Origin: Bog-473 sp963821755
GTDB taxonomy: Bacteria > Actinomycetota > Acidimicrobiia > Acidimicrobiales > RAAP-2
Length of the DNA: 64,000 nt
Assembly: GCA_963821755.1 (NCBI GenBank)
Contig: CAWGEX010000005.1
Location: 186,001-250,000 of the forward strand
Direction of reading: 5' to 3'
Part shown: positions 26,627 to 35,713 of the stretch, in pieces
Numbering within the stretch: the stretch's first letter is position 1
Layout of the letters: each line of letters begins with the position of its first letter
Program-made: the position numbers and the translations under genes
The notes under the pieces: model-generated
What the model saw: only the letters and a program-made list of their open reading frames with translations
What the model was told of the DNA's origin: nothing
The model's database searches: none

Positions 26627-27325
26627 CTACACGCCGAGAGCGGCGGCGCGCAGTTGAGCCGCGAGATCGGCGTCACCGGTGATCTCCACCCTCGCTGCAC
26701 CCTGGCGCCCGGCTCCGAACATCGTGAGTTCCCCCGGGTCGCCCGTGAGGACAACACGCTGGCCGGTGCCGCCCTCCTTCTCGGGACGTCCCGGTGAGGC
26801 GAGCACGACTGTCGCGGCGACCTTCTTCGCCATCCCCCCCGGCCCAAGACGAGTCCACAGGGCGTCGGCCATCTCCGGGGAGAGCGGGCGGGGTTCCCAG
26901 TCCGCCTGCGCCCGGCGGACATCCTCCACGTGGATGAAGTACTCGACGGTGTTCATCGCTCCGTCGAAGGGACGCAGAAGGAACGGCGGGCCGCGGCGTA
27001 CCGTGGCGACAAGGTCCTCCCAGGACGTGCGATCTCTCACGGAACGACGGACCTTGTCGGTGTGTCCGGCCAGCGGGGGCCACACCAGTCCGGGGCCGCT
27101 GTCGGGCCGTCGCTCACGGACGACCAGATGGGCGGCCAGATCGGCGGTCACCCAACCGGCACACAATGTCGGCGCTTCGGGACCGAGCTCGACCAACAGA
27201 TCACACAGTGTCTGGCGCTCCTGCTGGGCAAGGGTCGCGGCGCCATGGGCGCATCCTACGGCGATTAGGCCTGGTCGTCGGCCCCGGGCTCGGCCCTCCG
27301 GCCACGGGGGTCGACCCTGCGCCAC
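26627..27325 (-). CDS. TIGR03085 family protein (maleylpyruvate-isomerase-like/DinB fold)
   Basis: 232 residues from the only in-frame start, a GTG at 27325. The conserved block begins near residue 34 (ERQTLCDLLVELGPEAPTLCAGW), so the first 25 residues may be untranslated or reflect an undetected frame error. TADLAAHLVVRERRPD carries the His expected as a metal ligand in the mycothiol-dependent isomerase N-domain, and NTVEYFIHVEDVRRAQ carries the second His region. The family is typical of actinobacteria and presumed to use mycothiol, but no reaction is known. It stands alone between convergent and divergent neighbours. Confidence 0.8.
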   Translation of the reverse strand: MAQGRPPWPEGRARGRRPGLIAVGCAHGAATLAQQERQTLCDLLVELGPEAPTLCAGWVTADLAAHLVVRERRPDSGPGLVWPPLAGHTDKVRRSVRDRTSWEDLVATVRRGPPFLLRPFDGAMNTVEYFIHVEDVRRAQADWEPRPLSPEMADALWTRLGPGGMAKKVAATVVLASPGRPEKEGGTGQRVVLTGDPGELTMFGAGRQGAARVEITGDADLAAQLRAAALGV

Positions 27326-27383
27326 GGGGTCGAACTGGTGTCAAGGGCTGCGCGGCGGGAGTCACCCGAGCGCTGACTGTCTC

Positions 27384-28683
27384 TCAGGCGTCGACGGCGG
27401 CTGCGGCCGGTTGGGACGGTCCGGTCCGGTCACCGGAGTCTCGAATGCCCTGAGATCGGTGCCATCGGACTTCCATGCGGGCACCTCCGAGCTCGGCGTC
27501 GTCGACCCGCCACTCACCAGCGGTTGCCCGCACAACCGAGTCGGCGATGGCGAGGCCGAGACCCGAGCCATTCCCCTCGTCCGTGGCCCGGTGAAAGCGG
27601 TCAAAGAGCCTTCCGCGCTCCTCGAGCGCGATACCGGGCCCGCTGTCTTCGACGGCCAGGCTGACCCGGTTGCTGGCGACGGTCACGATGATGTGCACCG
27701 TGCCCCCCCTCCCGGCGTACCGGCATGCGTTGTCCACCAGCACCGCGGTGAGCCGGTCGATCCATTCGGGTGGTGCGCTGATCCAGGCTTGACCCTCACC
27801 GCGGTGGAGCACCGAGAGGGTGACGTCACGCCGCTGGGCCACCGCATCGAAGCGATCGGCACACGCAGTGGCGATGGTCGAGACGTCCACCGGCTCGATT
27901 CCAGGTGGTGGTGGCTGTGAATCGAATCGGGAAAGCCACAAGAGGTCCTCGACGATGTTCCGGAGACGCAGGCTCTCCCGGCTGACCCTTTCGAGCGAGT
28001 CGCGATAGTCGTCCACCGTTCGCGTACCGCTGAGGGCCAGGCTCACCTCCGCTTCGATGACGCTGAGTGGTGTCCGGAGCTCATGGGAAGCGTCCGCGGT
28101 GAACTCGAGCTGGCGACGGCGCGCCTGTTCGACGGGGCTGGCGGCCTTGAGGCCGATGAGCAGGGTGCCGAGGAACACCGCGATGAGAAGCACCGGACCC
28201 GCCACGACCTCGACCGCCAGCAGGTCGGACTCGACGTGGTCAACCTCGGCCAGGCTCTCTCCCGCAATGAGCCATCGGCCTCCCACGCGCCGTGATTGGA
28301 GGCGAAGGGACTCAGTCCCGAGGTGGGCCACCACGGCCCGCCCCGACGGCGACCAATCGGACTTGGACAACGACGGCGCTCCCGGCGTCAGGGCGCTCGG
28401 AAGCCCAGCCGCCCCGGCCTGCCACAGATACACCGGTGCCTCGTCCCGGTCGTGAGCGTTCTGATAGTCGCCGATCGATCGTGCGGTTCGCCGGATTGCC
28501 GACGACCTGATCCAGTCGTTGGTCCAGACGGTTATCGACCTGGCGCACGAGCCGGTGCCGGTCGACAAGGTCGAAAGCGGCGACGACGCACACGTACATC
28601 GTTGCGATGACCACTGAGGCCACGATCGCCACCCGGACCGCGTGGGCAGAATAGGGATTCCGCAACCATCGCCGAACGGTCAT
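27384..28683 (-). CDS. sensor histidine kinase of an OmpR-type two-component system (one frameshift)
   Basis: The start MTVRRWLRNPYSAHAVR overlaps the response-regulator stop by ATGA, showing translational coupling. A first membrane helix (about 16-38), an extracytoplasmic segment of about 110 residues and a second helix precede the HisKA domain with ASHELRTPLSVIEAEV (phospho-acceptor His) and a HATPase domain with the N box DNACRYAG, G1 EDSGPGIA and G2 GSGLGLAIADSV. The extracytoplasmic part is split: the N-terminal frame passes into the main frame near 28465-28490 by skipping one base (+1). The stimulus is unknown. The signal domain is short and not of a named type. Confidence 0.85.
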
Positions 28684-29354
28684 GCGGCGACGATTCTGTA
28701 GCCGACGGCCCTGACGGCTTCGATCTTGGCGCCGCTCGCGGCGAGCTTGGCGCGAAGGCGCGCCAGGTGGACGTCGAGTGTGTTGGATCCAAGGGCGTCG
28801 GCCTCTTCGTTCCATACCGCCAGCGCGATCGAACGACGCGAGACGACGGCCGGCGACCGGTGCATCAAGATCTCGAGCAGCGACAACTCGGTGGCGGTGA
28901 GGCGCGGTCGAAGGGAACCGACCGAGACTTCCCGGGTCACTGTGTCGAGCTGAAGGCTGCCGACGCTGATCACGAGTGACTGCATCGCTTCGCCCCGTCG
29001 CTGCAGCGCTCGCACTCGCGCCAGCAACTCTGAGAAGTCGAACGGCTTGACGAGGTAGTCATCGGCCCCTTCGTCCAGCCCAGCCACCCGATCACTGGGC
29101 GCATCTCGGGCCGTGAGCATCAAGACGGGAAGCGCCGCGCCCCGGAGGCGAAGCCGACGAATCACGTCGAGGCCCGAGACCTTCGGCATCCGCCAATCAA
29201 GGATCGCCACTTCATATTCGTAGGTATCCAGATACCTCAGAGCCTGCTCCCCATCGCCCGCGGTGTCGACCGCGTAGCCGTTCTCACGCAGTCCCCGCTC
29301 GAGGACGGATCGCAGCCCTTCATCGTCCTCAGCGACCAGCACTCGCACGGTCAC
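28680..29354 (-). CDS. OmpR/PhoB-family response regulator
   Basis: 224 residues. The receiver domain has the acidic pair near residues 9-11 (AEDDEG), phospho-acceptor Asp53 in ILDWRMP, a Thr in LMLTARDAPSD and the conserved Lys in YLVKPFDF. A winged-helix DNA-binding domain follows (about 130-222), ending in VRAVGYRIVAA. The kinase gene follows with a four-base overlap. Two CATGACG direct repeats spaced 11 bases apart lie 15-35 bases upstream of its start, which is the spacing for a dimer of this class, so autoregulation is likely. Confidence 0.93.
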   Translation of the reverse strand: MTVRVLVAEDDEGLRSVLERGLRENGYAVDTAGDGEQALRYLDTYEYEVAILDWRMPKVSGLDVIRRLRLRGAALPVLMLTARDAPSDRVAGLDEGADDYLVKPFDFSELLARVRALQRRGEAMQSLVISVGSLQLDTVTREVSVGSLRPRLTATELSLLEILMHRSPAVVSRRSIALAVWNEEADALGSNTLDVHLARLRAKLAASGAKIEAVRAVGYRIVAA

Positions 29355-29369
29355 TGTCTACCCGCCATA

Positions 29370-29473
29370 CATGACGTGGGCATGACGCGCGAAGGCGAGG
29401 CGCGCACTCCCCGGCTCAGCGAGGAGAGTCCGGTCTTACGGAACTATTAGCTTTCTTGGGGCATCACGTCATG
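29370..29473. promoter_or_regulatory. CATGACG repeats, candidate response-regulator binding sites
   Basis: CATGACG occurs at 29370-29376 and 29381-29387, exactly 11 bases apart, and its reverse complement at 29467-29473. They lie in the divergent gap between the response regulator and the flavin/ferredoxin cluster. Direct repeats with 11-base periodicity are the standard binding pattern of OmpR-type regulators. Confidence 0.45.
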
Positions 29474-29532
29474 TATTCGTCAGGTTCCGTCCCTACCCTT
29501 AAAGGTATGGCACGTAACGGCCGCGGCCGACA

Positions 29533-29832
29533 GTGGATCACGCCCGCATCGCCCGAAGGCGCCGGGACGACTCGTTGGGCCGGTCACCGAGGATCACAAA
29601 AACCGTCGGCCTCAGCGTCCTGGCTGCTACGGGCGTGTTGGGGCTGTACTTGAGCAGAGCGCTGCCCGGTCACGCAACCACCACGCCGAGTACGACGTCG
29701 CCGTCGGCAACCACCTCACCGACCGGATCGTCTACGTCGGGGAGTTCCTCTGGATCGGGCCAACTGTCGCCGCCCTCATCGCCGCCTACGCACTCGCAGC
29801 AATCGGCTCCCGTCGTGTCGGGCGCCACTTGA
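29533..29832 (+). CDS. membrane-anchored Ser/Thr-rich small protein at the head of the electron-transfer cluster
   Basis: 99 residues as read, from a GTG. One hydrophobic helix (about 24-42, VGLSVLAATGVLGLYL) ends near GHA, consistent with a signal peptide or anchor, and is followed by a Thr/Ser/Pro/Gly-rich tail. An ATG at 29507 opens another frame (MARNGRGRQWITPAS) whose basic head would fit this gene if a frame change near 29575 were corrected, so the true start may be there. Its stop overlaps the ApbE start (TTGA). Similar small proteins head ApbE/ferric-reductase-like clusters in other actinobacteria. The function is not known to me. Confidence 0.5.
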   Translation: MDHARIARRRRDDSLGRSPRITKTVGLSVLAATGVLGLYLSRALPGHATTTPSTTSPSATTSPTGSSTSGSSSGSGQLSPPSSPPTHSQQSAPVVSGAT

Positions 29833-30769
29833 CGTCAGTGGTCGGAGTACCGCCCGCTGACAACCTCCATATCTACCGGACCGTAGGCATCGGATGTCGG
29901 GTCGAGATCATGGTGACCGACGCCGGCTCCCTGCTGGGCGCTATCGAGATCCTGCACCACGAGATCGACCGCATCGACCGGGCGGCCAGTCGCTTCCGGG
30001 CCGATTCAGAGATCAGCGGCGTCCATCGGGCCAACGGGGCTCCGGTCAAGGTCAGCGGGTGTCTCCTCGACGCCGTCTCCGCCGCACTCCGGGTGGCGCA
30101 GATCACCGATGGCGCCGTCGACCCCACCGTCGGCAATGCGTTGATCGCTCTCGGCTACGACCGAGATTTTTCCGAGATCGCCCGTGGCGTCGCCGGGTCA
30201 CTTCCGACGGCGACGGCCGTGTCCCGGTTGGCGAAGTATCGAGCTCGATGAATCGGCCGGGACGCTCCGTCTCCCCAAGGGAACGGTGCTCGATCTCGGG
30301 GCCACCGCCAAGGCTCTCACGGCGGATCGCATCGCAGAACGGGTCTTCGAGACCATCGGGTGTGGCGTGCTGACGTCTCTCGGCGGCGACATGTCGGTGG
30401 CCGGACAGCCTCCGCCCGGTGGGTTTGTCGTCGGACTGGCCGATGTGAGCGGAGCCGCCGACGACGTCGGAAACGGTGGCGATCGAATCGGGAGGACTGG
30501 CGACGTCGGGGATCGCCTCGAGGAAGTGGCGCCTCGGTGACTACCACGTCCATCACATCGTCGACCCGTCGACCGGTCTGCCAGCCCGAACCCAGGTGGC
30601 GCACCGTGACGGTTGCCGCAGCGACATGTGTCGACGCAAACGCCGCCACGACGGCCAGCCTGGTGAAGGCCACTGCGGCGATCGAATGGCTGGCCGCGTT
30701 CCATCTCCCGGCCCGACTGGCTGCCCTCGACGGCCGTGTCATGCGAGTCGGCGGTTGGCCCGAGGGTGA
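29829..30769 (+). pseudogene. apbE: ApbE-like FAD:protein FMN transferase, three or more frameshifts
   Basis: ApbE enzymes attach FMN covalently to Thr/Ser of target proteins outside the membrane. The sequence is followed through three frames. First comes TVGIGCRVEIMVTD to VDPTVGNALIALGYDRDF. Then, after about 30205, comes WRSIELDESAGTLRLPKG with VLDLGATAKALTADR and LTSLGGDMSVAG. Then, after about 30470, comes ESGGLATSGIASRKWRLGDYHVHHIVDPSTG, and after about 30600 comes VTVAAATCVDANAATTASLVK. All shifts are +1. Conserved ApbE blocks are otherwise intact, including the GGD and H-IVDP-TG motifs. The quality of the residual protein sequence argues for sequence errors and against old decay. Confidence 0.7.
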
Positions 30770-30804
30770 CGCGAGTCGATTCCCGAACCGGCGACGCGCC
30801 GCCA

Positions 30805-31946
30805 ATGACAGCGAGCGTATTCGCCGTGTCCTCCCACGGCACCGCGCTGTGGTATTTGACTCGCGCCACCGGCTTGGTCTCGCTCATTCTTCTTACGGGG
30901 ACCGTGGTCCTCGGCGTCATCGTCCTCGGTTGGCTGGACAGCGCAACGGTGGCCCCGCTTCGTGTCCCAGGCCATGCACCGAAACCTTTCGCTCTTCTGT
31001 CTGGCGCTGATCGCCATCCACATCGTGACTACCGTCGCCGACGGGTTTGTGCCCATTGGCTATCTGGACGCCTTCGTACCGTTTCCTCACTCCGTACCGG
31101 CCCCTGTGGATCGGTCTGGGTGCCTTGGCCGTTCGACCTCTTGCTTGCGGTGGCTATCACCAGTGCACTGCGCCGCCGCATCGGAGGTCGTGCCTGGCGC
31201 GGCGTGCATTACCTGGCCTATGTGTGCTGGCCCATTGCCGTGCTGCACGGGCTGGGCAGCGGGACCGACACTCGCCTGCCGATCACGCTCTTGATCGAGG
31301 TGGTCTGTGTTGCCTCGGTGGTTGGCGCAGTCGCATGGCGAATCGTGGCGGCCCGTGGCATGCCGAATGCCGGGCGTCTGGCCACGGCCGGCGCGACCAC
31401 CGTCGTCGTGATCGGGATCGGGGTCTTCGCACTGGCCGGGCCTCTCCAACCCGGCTGGTCACGGCGTGCGGGTACATCGACCGCGTTGCTGGCTCAGATC
31501 GACGCCAAGTTCGCCGCCCAGGCATCCGGAGGCACGAGCGGTACCTCGGCGTCGCCAACGGTCCGAGTACGACGCTCCGGTCGATCGAGCGTCATCCCCG
31601 CTGTCCCCTTCACGGGGAACGTGACCGGGTACGATCCAGACATCGAGCCCCAATAGTGCCGGGGACATCACGGTCCAGCTGACCATGCACGTGCAAGGCA
31701 CGAACGCCCCTCTGGTGGTTCGCCTGAGCGGCCCCTCGGTCAATGGAGGGGTGTCGATGACGAGGAGCAGCGTCACCTTCGGCGACCGAGCAGGGGATCG
31801 TGACGGGACTTCGAGGGATCCAACATCGCGGCCTCTGTGCAGTGGACCGAGCGGAAACGTCGACCTGGCCCTGCAGCTGACCATTGATCAGAGCAACAAC
31901 ACGGTCAGCGGATCGATGTCGGGAACCTCGGGGGGGAGATCGGTGA
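30805..31946 (+). pseudogene. ferric-reductase-like transmembrane protein, multiple frameshifts
   Basis: From the ATG at 30805 (MTASVFAVSSHGTALWYLTRATG) a six-helix membrane domain of the ferric reductase/YedZ type can be assembled. Breaks occur near 30955, 31085 and 31128. Heme-ligand His candidates are visible in MHRNLSLFCLALIAIHIV and in WRGVHYLAYVCWPIAVLHGLG. After about 31645 the frame changes again into an extracytoplasmic beta domain (DITVQLTMHVQGTNAPLVV ... VDLALQLTIDQSNNTVSGS) with three further breaks. The reconstructed stop TGA at 31944 overlaps the next GTG. It presumably carries electrons across the membrane through heme b, fed by the NuoF-like protein and ferredoxin that follow. 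Confidence 0.6.
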
Positions 31947-33257
31947 GAACCCCGTCGGCCGAAGCCGCCCACACGCCCCTCGCCGCGCACCGAGCTTCCC
32001 GCGGCTCCTCTCGGGCGCTTTCGTCGCCGGCGACGCCTTCGACCTGGCCGAGCACAACCCCACTGGGGGGCGCTCTCCCTGCGCACGGCCAGGACGACCC
32101 TGGTCGATGAGCTCGATGGGAGCGGCCTGCGTGGCCACGGTGGAGCCTGGTTCCCGGTCGGCGCCGAAGTGGCGGTCCGTGCAGCGATGGACGAGTCCGT
32201 CGACCTGTGGTGGTGGCCAACGGGGCCGAAAGTGAACCGGCCAGTCGGAAGGACGCCTTCCTCCTGACCGATTCCCCCATCTGCCACTCGACGGCGCCTC
32301 GCTCGCGGCGGCTGCACTCAATGCGAATCGCATCGTGGTCTATGTGCCGCAACGCTGGTCGCCACCGTCGAGGCCGCCGTCGACGAGCGTCGACACTCCG
32401 GGGTGGACCCGGTGGAGATCGAAGTCGATCGTCGCGCCGGATGCCTATCTCTCGGGTCAGGAGTCGGCGGTCGTGCATGCCCTCAACGATGGAATCGCGC
32501 ATCCCCACCTTTGTCGGCCTGCAGTCCATTCGTGATCGCGGCGTACGCGGCAGGCCGACCCTGGTCCAGAACGTCGAGACGCTCGCTCATGTGGCGATGA
32601 TCAGTCGATTCGGAGGGCAATGGTTCCGCTCGGCGGGAACCGCCGACTCTCCGGGCACCATGCTCCTCACGATCACCGGTCGGTGGGCCGAACCGATGGT
32701 GGTCGAAGCTCCAATCGGAACCTCCTGCGGGATCTCCTGGATCTCACCACCCAAGATGCCGACCGGTACTGGGGGGCGCTGCTGGGCGGCTACGGAGGGG
32801 GCTGGATCTCCATGGCCGATCTCCTCGACTGCCGCCTGACCGAGGAGGGCGCCCGCAGCGCTGCATTCGTCCCTCGGCCCCGGGGTCGTCGCCCTTCTCC
32901 CCCGCACACACTGCCCCCTGGCCGAGACGGCTCGAGTGGTCCGCTACATGCAAGGCCAAAGTGCGGGCCAGTGTGGACCCTGTATCCACGGTCTGGCCGA
33001 CCTGGCGGCACAGCTCGAGGTCCTGGCCTACAACGCGGCATCGCTCCGGGGCCACCTCCCACCAATCAACGAACTGTGCAACCTCATCGACGGACGTGGC
33101 GCATGCCGCCACCCCGATGGCGTCACCCGGTTTGTCCGCAGCGCACTTGTGGTCTTTCGTGACGAAACGGACAGGCACCTTCGCCACGGTCCCTGCCGCG
33201 CGGTCAAGGCGCCGGCACTCTTGCCGTGTCCCTCCTCCCAAGGCCGGTCTCCAGTGA
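31943..33257 (+). pseudogene. NuoF/RnfC-like flavin and Fe-S NADH-dehydrogenase subunit, heavily frameshifted
   Basis: The GTG at 31943 follows GGGGGGAGAT. Across at least nine frame changes the conserved blocks of the complex-I 51-kDa fold can be read: GLRGHGGAWFPVGA (FMN/NADH Gly-rich loop), VVVANGAESEPASRKDAFLLTDSP, VAPDAYLSGQESAVVHALN, GRPTLVQNVETLAHVAM, and the C-terminal GQSAGQCGPCIHGL with its Cys cluster and later GACRHPDG. Both +1 and -1 breaks occur, near 31975, 32060, 32206, 32275, 32355, 32427, 32500, 32722 and 32868. Such single-protein NuoF relatives accept electrons from NAD(P)H and pass them to a ferredoxin. As sequenced the gene could not be expressed. Confidence 0.6.
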
Positions 33258-33526
33258 CGGAAACGACCCGTCGCGTCAGCGGTCAAGGTGCTCGGGTCGC
33301 AGGCGCACCGGTGCCAAGGTGGCGTGTCACCCTCGTGGTCGACCCCATCCTGTGTGACGGTCACGGAGTGTGCGCTGAATTGTTCCCCGAGTGGGTCACG
33401 TTGGATCCCTGGGGCTTCCCGATCATTGACCAGGAGGCGATACCTCCGGCCCTGGTCGATCACGCTCGTCGTGCCGTCCTCGCCTGTCCTCGTCTGGCGC
33501 TTCATCTGGTCGAACGTCGCCGCTAA
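33254..33526 (+). CDS. small ferredoxin with CX2HX2C motif
   Basis: 90 residues from a GTG that overlaps the presumed NuoF-like stop. The cluster motif reads LCDGHGVC with a distal CP (LACPRLAL), giving C-x2-H-x2-C-xn-CP. In ordinary single-cluster ferredoxins of this family the central position is Cys (4Fe-4S) or a non-ligand (3Fe-4S). A His there is known from mycobacterial ferredoxins that serve P450 enzymes. The remaining fold (VDPILCDGH, FPEWVTLDPWGFPII) is standard. It probably accepts electrons from the NuoF-like protein. A P450 is encoded 10.7 kb downstream, but no direct link is shown. Confidence 0.78.
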   Translation: MTETTRRVSGQGARVAGAPVPRWRVTLVVDPILCDGHGVCAELFPEWVTLDPWGFPIIDQEAIPPALVDHARRAVLACPRLALHLVERRR

Positions 33527-33535
33527 TCCGCAATC

Positions 33536-34793
33536 GTGCGAACTGACATCGACACTGAAGTCCGGCCGGCAGAGGAATCCAGACGTGACCTGAGGACCGG
33601 GCCTTCACGAACCTCCGGGGCGCAGCCGGATCCTTCGAACGGCTCGACCGTGCAGCGGCGCCGACGGATCAAGGTCGTCGTTGTCCTGGCCCTTTGCAGC
33701 GCGACCCGTCTGGATAGCCGTCTCGCTCGGAGGCGCCCTGTTCAACCCCGCGCTCGGAAGCTCGGTCGGCTCCCGCCTTTCCGAGTGGTTCCGGGGTCAC
33801 GGGGGTGCCCCCGTCGTGAACTGGGCCGAAAAGGAGTGGTACATCCACCACCCTCCACCCGTCGGTGGGAAACCGCCGGCCGGAGCGATCCAAGCCCCGC
33901 ACGCGTCGACGGCCACTGTGGCTTCGGGCCCGGCCCACCTGCCCCCACCCTCTCCGATCCAACCCTTTGCCACCCCGGCCATTCCCGGGGAGGGTCAATG
34001 GTCATCCACCGGTCGGCTGGTCGGGGGTATTCCTGCGATCTACGAGACGACGCTGCGGCCCGACGCCATCCACACCAGCTACGTGGTCGGCGTGGCCTGG
34101 ATGGACACCAAGCTCTTGAAGGCGACCCTGTACTCGGGCAGTCAGATTCCGGGTGGTGGTCCCTATTCCCACACGGCTCCGGTGCAGCCCGGCGCGGCAG
34201 GCAGCCTGGTCGCCGCCTTCAACGCCGGGTTCCTCATGAACGGAGCCAACGGGGGCTATTACACGGACGGCAAGGCGATCCTCCCTCTCCGGGCGGGTGC
34301 GGCGTCGTTCGTCATCGACCGCAACGGAACGGCGACGGTCGGTCAGTGGGGCCGTGACGTCACCATGTCGCCGTCGGTTGTCTCGGTTCGCCAAAATCTC
34401 GATCTCCTGGTCGACGGCGGCCAACCGGTTCCTGGCCTCAACGCGGCGGACACAACGCAGTGGGGAAACACCTTGGGCAACGCGATCTACGTCTGGCGCT
34501 CGGGCATCGGGATTACGGCCGACGGTGCGCTCGTCTATGTCGGAGGTCCCGGCCTCAACGTCACCGACCTGGCCGATCTCCTGGTGCGGGCAGGAGCGGT
34601 TCGGGCCATGGAGCTCGACATCAACACGGACTGGGTCAACTTCTCGGTCTACCAGCCGGCCACGCCCAGCGGACCAGCTTCGGGGGCCAACGGTTCCGAG
34701 CTCCTTCCGTCCATGACCGGCACGCCGGCTCGGTACTTCGAGCCCTGGTGGGGCCGAGACTTCTTCACCATGTCGGCGAGCGTCAACGGTTGA
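33536..34793 (+). CDS. membrane-anchored phosphodiester glycosidase (NAGPA domain) protein, paralogue 2 (one frameshift)
   Basis: Close paralogue of the 13033-14250 product, matching it in order and nearly in length: anchor, Pro/Ala linker, GQWSSTGRLVGGIPAIYET, VAAFNAGFLMNGANGGYYTDG, VRQNLDLLVDGG and MELDINTDWV. The main frame runs from about 33700. The N-terminal head (GTG at 33536, RRRRIKVVVVLAL) is in another frame and joins by skipping one base near 33697-33710 (+1), where GCGCG occurs. Predicted activity is hydrolysis of an extracytoplasmic sugar phosphodiester. The conserved domain itself is intact. Two copies 20 kb apart on opposite strands point to duplication and separate regulation. 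Confidence 0.75.
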
Positions 34794-34806
34794 CGCGAGT
34801 GTCGCG
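34794..34806 (+). terminator. short hairpin directly after the glycosidase stop
   Basis: CGCGA-GTG-TCGCG, a five-base stem with a three-base loop beginning at the base after the stop codon, between convergent genes. No T tract. A weak terminator candidate. Confidence 0.3.
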
Positions 34807-34915
34807 GCAGGGCGACGTACAACCCACCCGGACCCGCCCGCGCCTGATCCACCACCCGGTTGCTCCGACCAAGGAGCAGGGGCGCGCCGTAAAGGCAGGC
34901 GGAGCCGTCGATCGA

Positions 34916-35713
34916 TCAGCGGTTCTGTCGGATCCGACCGCGGAGCGCCAACAGGGCCATCGACATGCTCACGACCCCGATACCCGTCACCGCCGCGAGT
35001 CCCTGCAACAGGTTCGTGGCTACCCAGCCCGTGGTGATCAACGATCGCAGCGCGCCCAGAAGATACGTCACGGGGTTGTAGGTGGCGATCGTCGAGAACC
35101 AACCGGTGAGGGCACCCTTGGGCACGACCGCATCGGTCAGGAAGAACAGGGGGAAGAAGACGATGAAGCAGGCATTCACCGCGGCCGGACTGCCGGTCTT
35201 GAGCGCCACCGCATAGGGAAATCCCGTGAAGACGAGGCCCCACAATGCACAAAATACGACGAAGACCACCAGCCCCGGCAGACCCGTTGCGAAACGCACG
35301 CCCACGAGGAACCCCATTGCCAGTACCGGCACGCACAGGGCAACCAGCACGCCGACGTCGGCCACCATGAGTCCCAAGAGCAGGGCGGAGCGGCGGACCG
35401 GGGTCATGCAGAGCCGGTCGAAGTACCCGCCTTGGATGTCGGTGACCAAGGTGGGCGCGCGCGACATCCCCGTCACCGCGAAGGCGATGGCCATGGGAAT
35501 GAGGAACGCCTTGTAGTTGAACCCACCCGCCCGTTGCGCCACGTTCTCCAATGCGCCCAGGTTCACCACGTAGAAGAAGGCGGGCACAAAGACGGCGGGG
35601 ATGACCGACGTCGGTTCGCGGGGAATCTGGCGCAGCGCCCGCCCGGCCACCGCACCGATATCGTGCCCGAAGCCAGCCTCCGAGCCTCTGATGTCGCTCT
35701 GGGCGAGGGTCAT
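34916..35713 (-). CDS. ABC-2 type exporter permease (DrrB-like)
   Basis: 265 residues, six hydrophobic segments, starting MTLAQSDIRG at an ATG that overlaps the ATPase stop by ATGA. The N-terminal part has PTSVIPAVFVPAFFYVV and the central loop PTLVTDIQGGYFDRLCMTPVRRSALLLG, which is the DrrB/NodJ signature region. The last helices end in RGRIRQNR. It forms an exporter with the ATPase immediately upstream and probably extrudes a hydrophobic compound. An uncorrected extra base in the ATPase gene makes the two appear as a single 604-codon frame, which is not real. Confidence 0.88.
   Translation of the reverse strand: MTLAQSDIRGSEAGFGHDIGAVAGRALRQIPREPTSVIPAVFVPAFFYVVNLGALENVAQRAGGFNYKAFLIPMAIAFAVTGMSRAPTLVTDIQGGYFDRLCMTPVRRSALLLGLMVADVGVLVALCVPVLAMGFLVGVRFATGLPGLVVFVVFCALWGLVFTGFPYAVALKTGSPAAVNACFIVFFPLFFLTDAVVPKGALTGWFSTIATYNPVTYLLGALRSLITTGWVATNLLQGLAAVTGIGVVSMSMALLALRGRIRQNR

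Noticed and set aside
28312..28815. Separate 167-residue membrane protein upstream of the kinase domain
   Set aside because: Its first membrane helix and ATGA-coupled start are the missing N-terminus of the histidine kinase, separated by one extra base.
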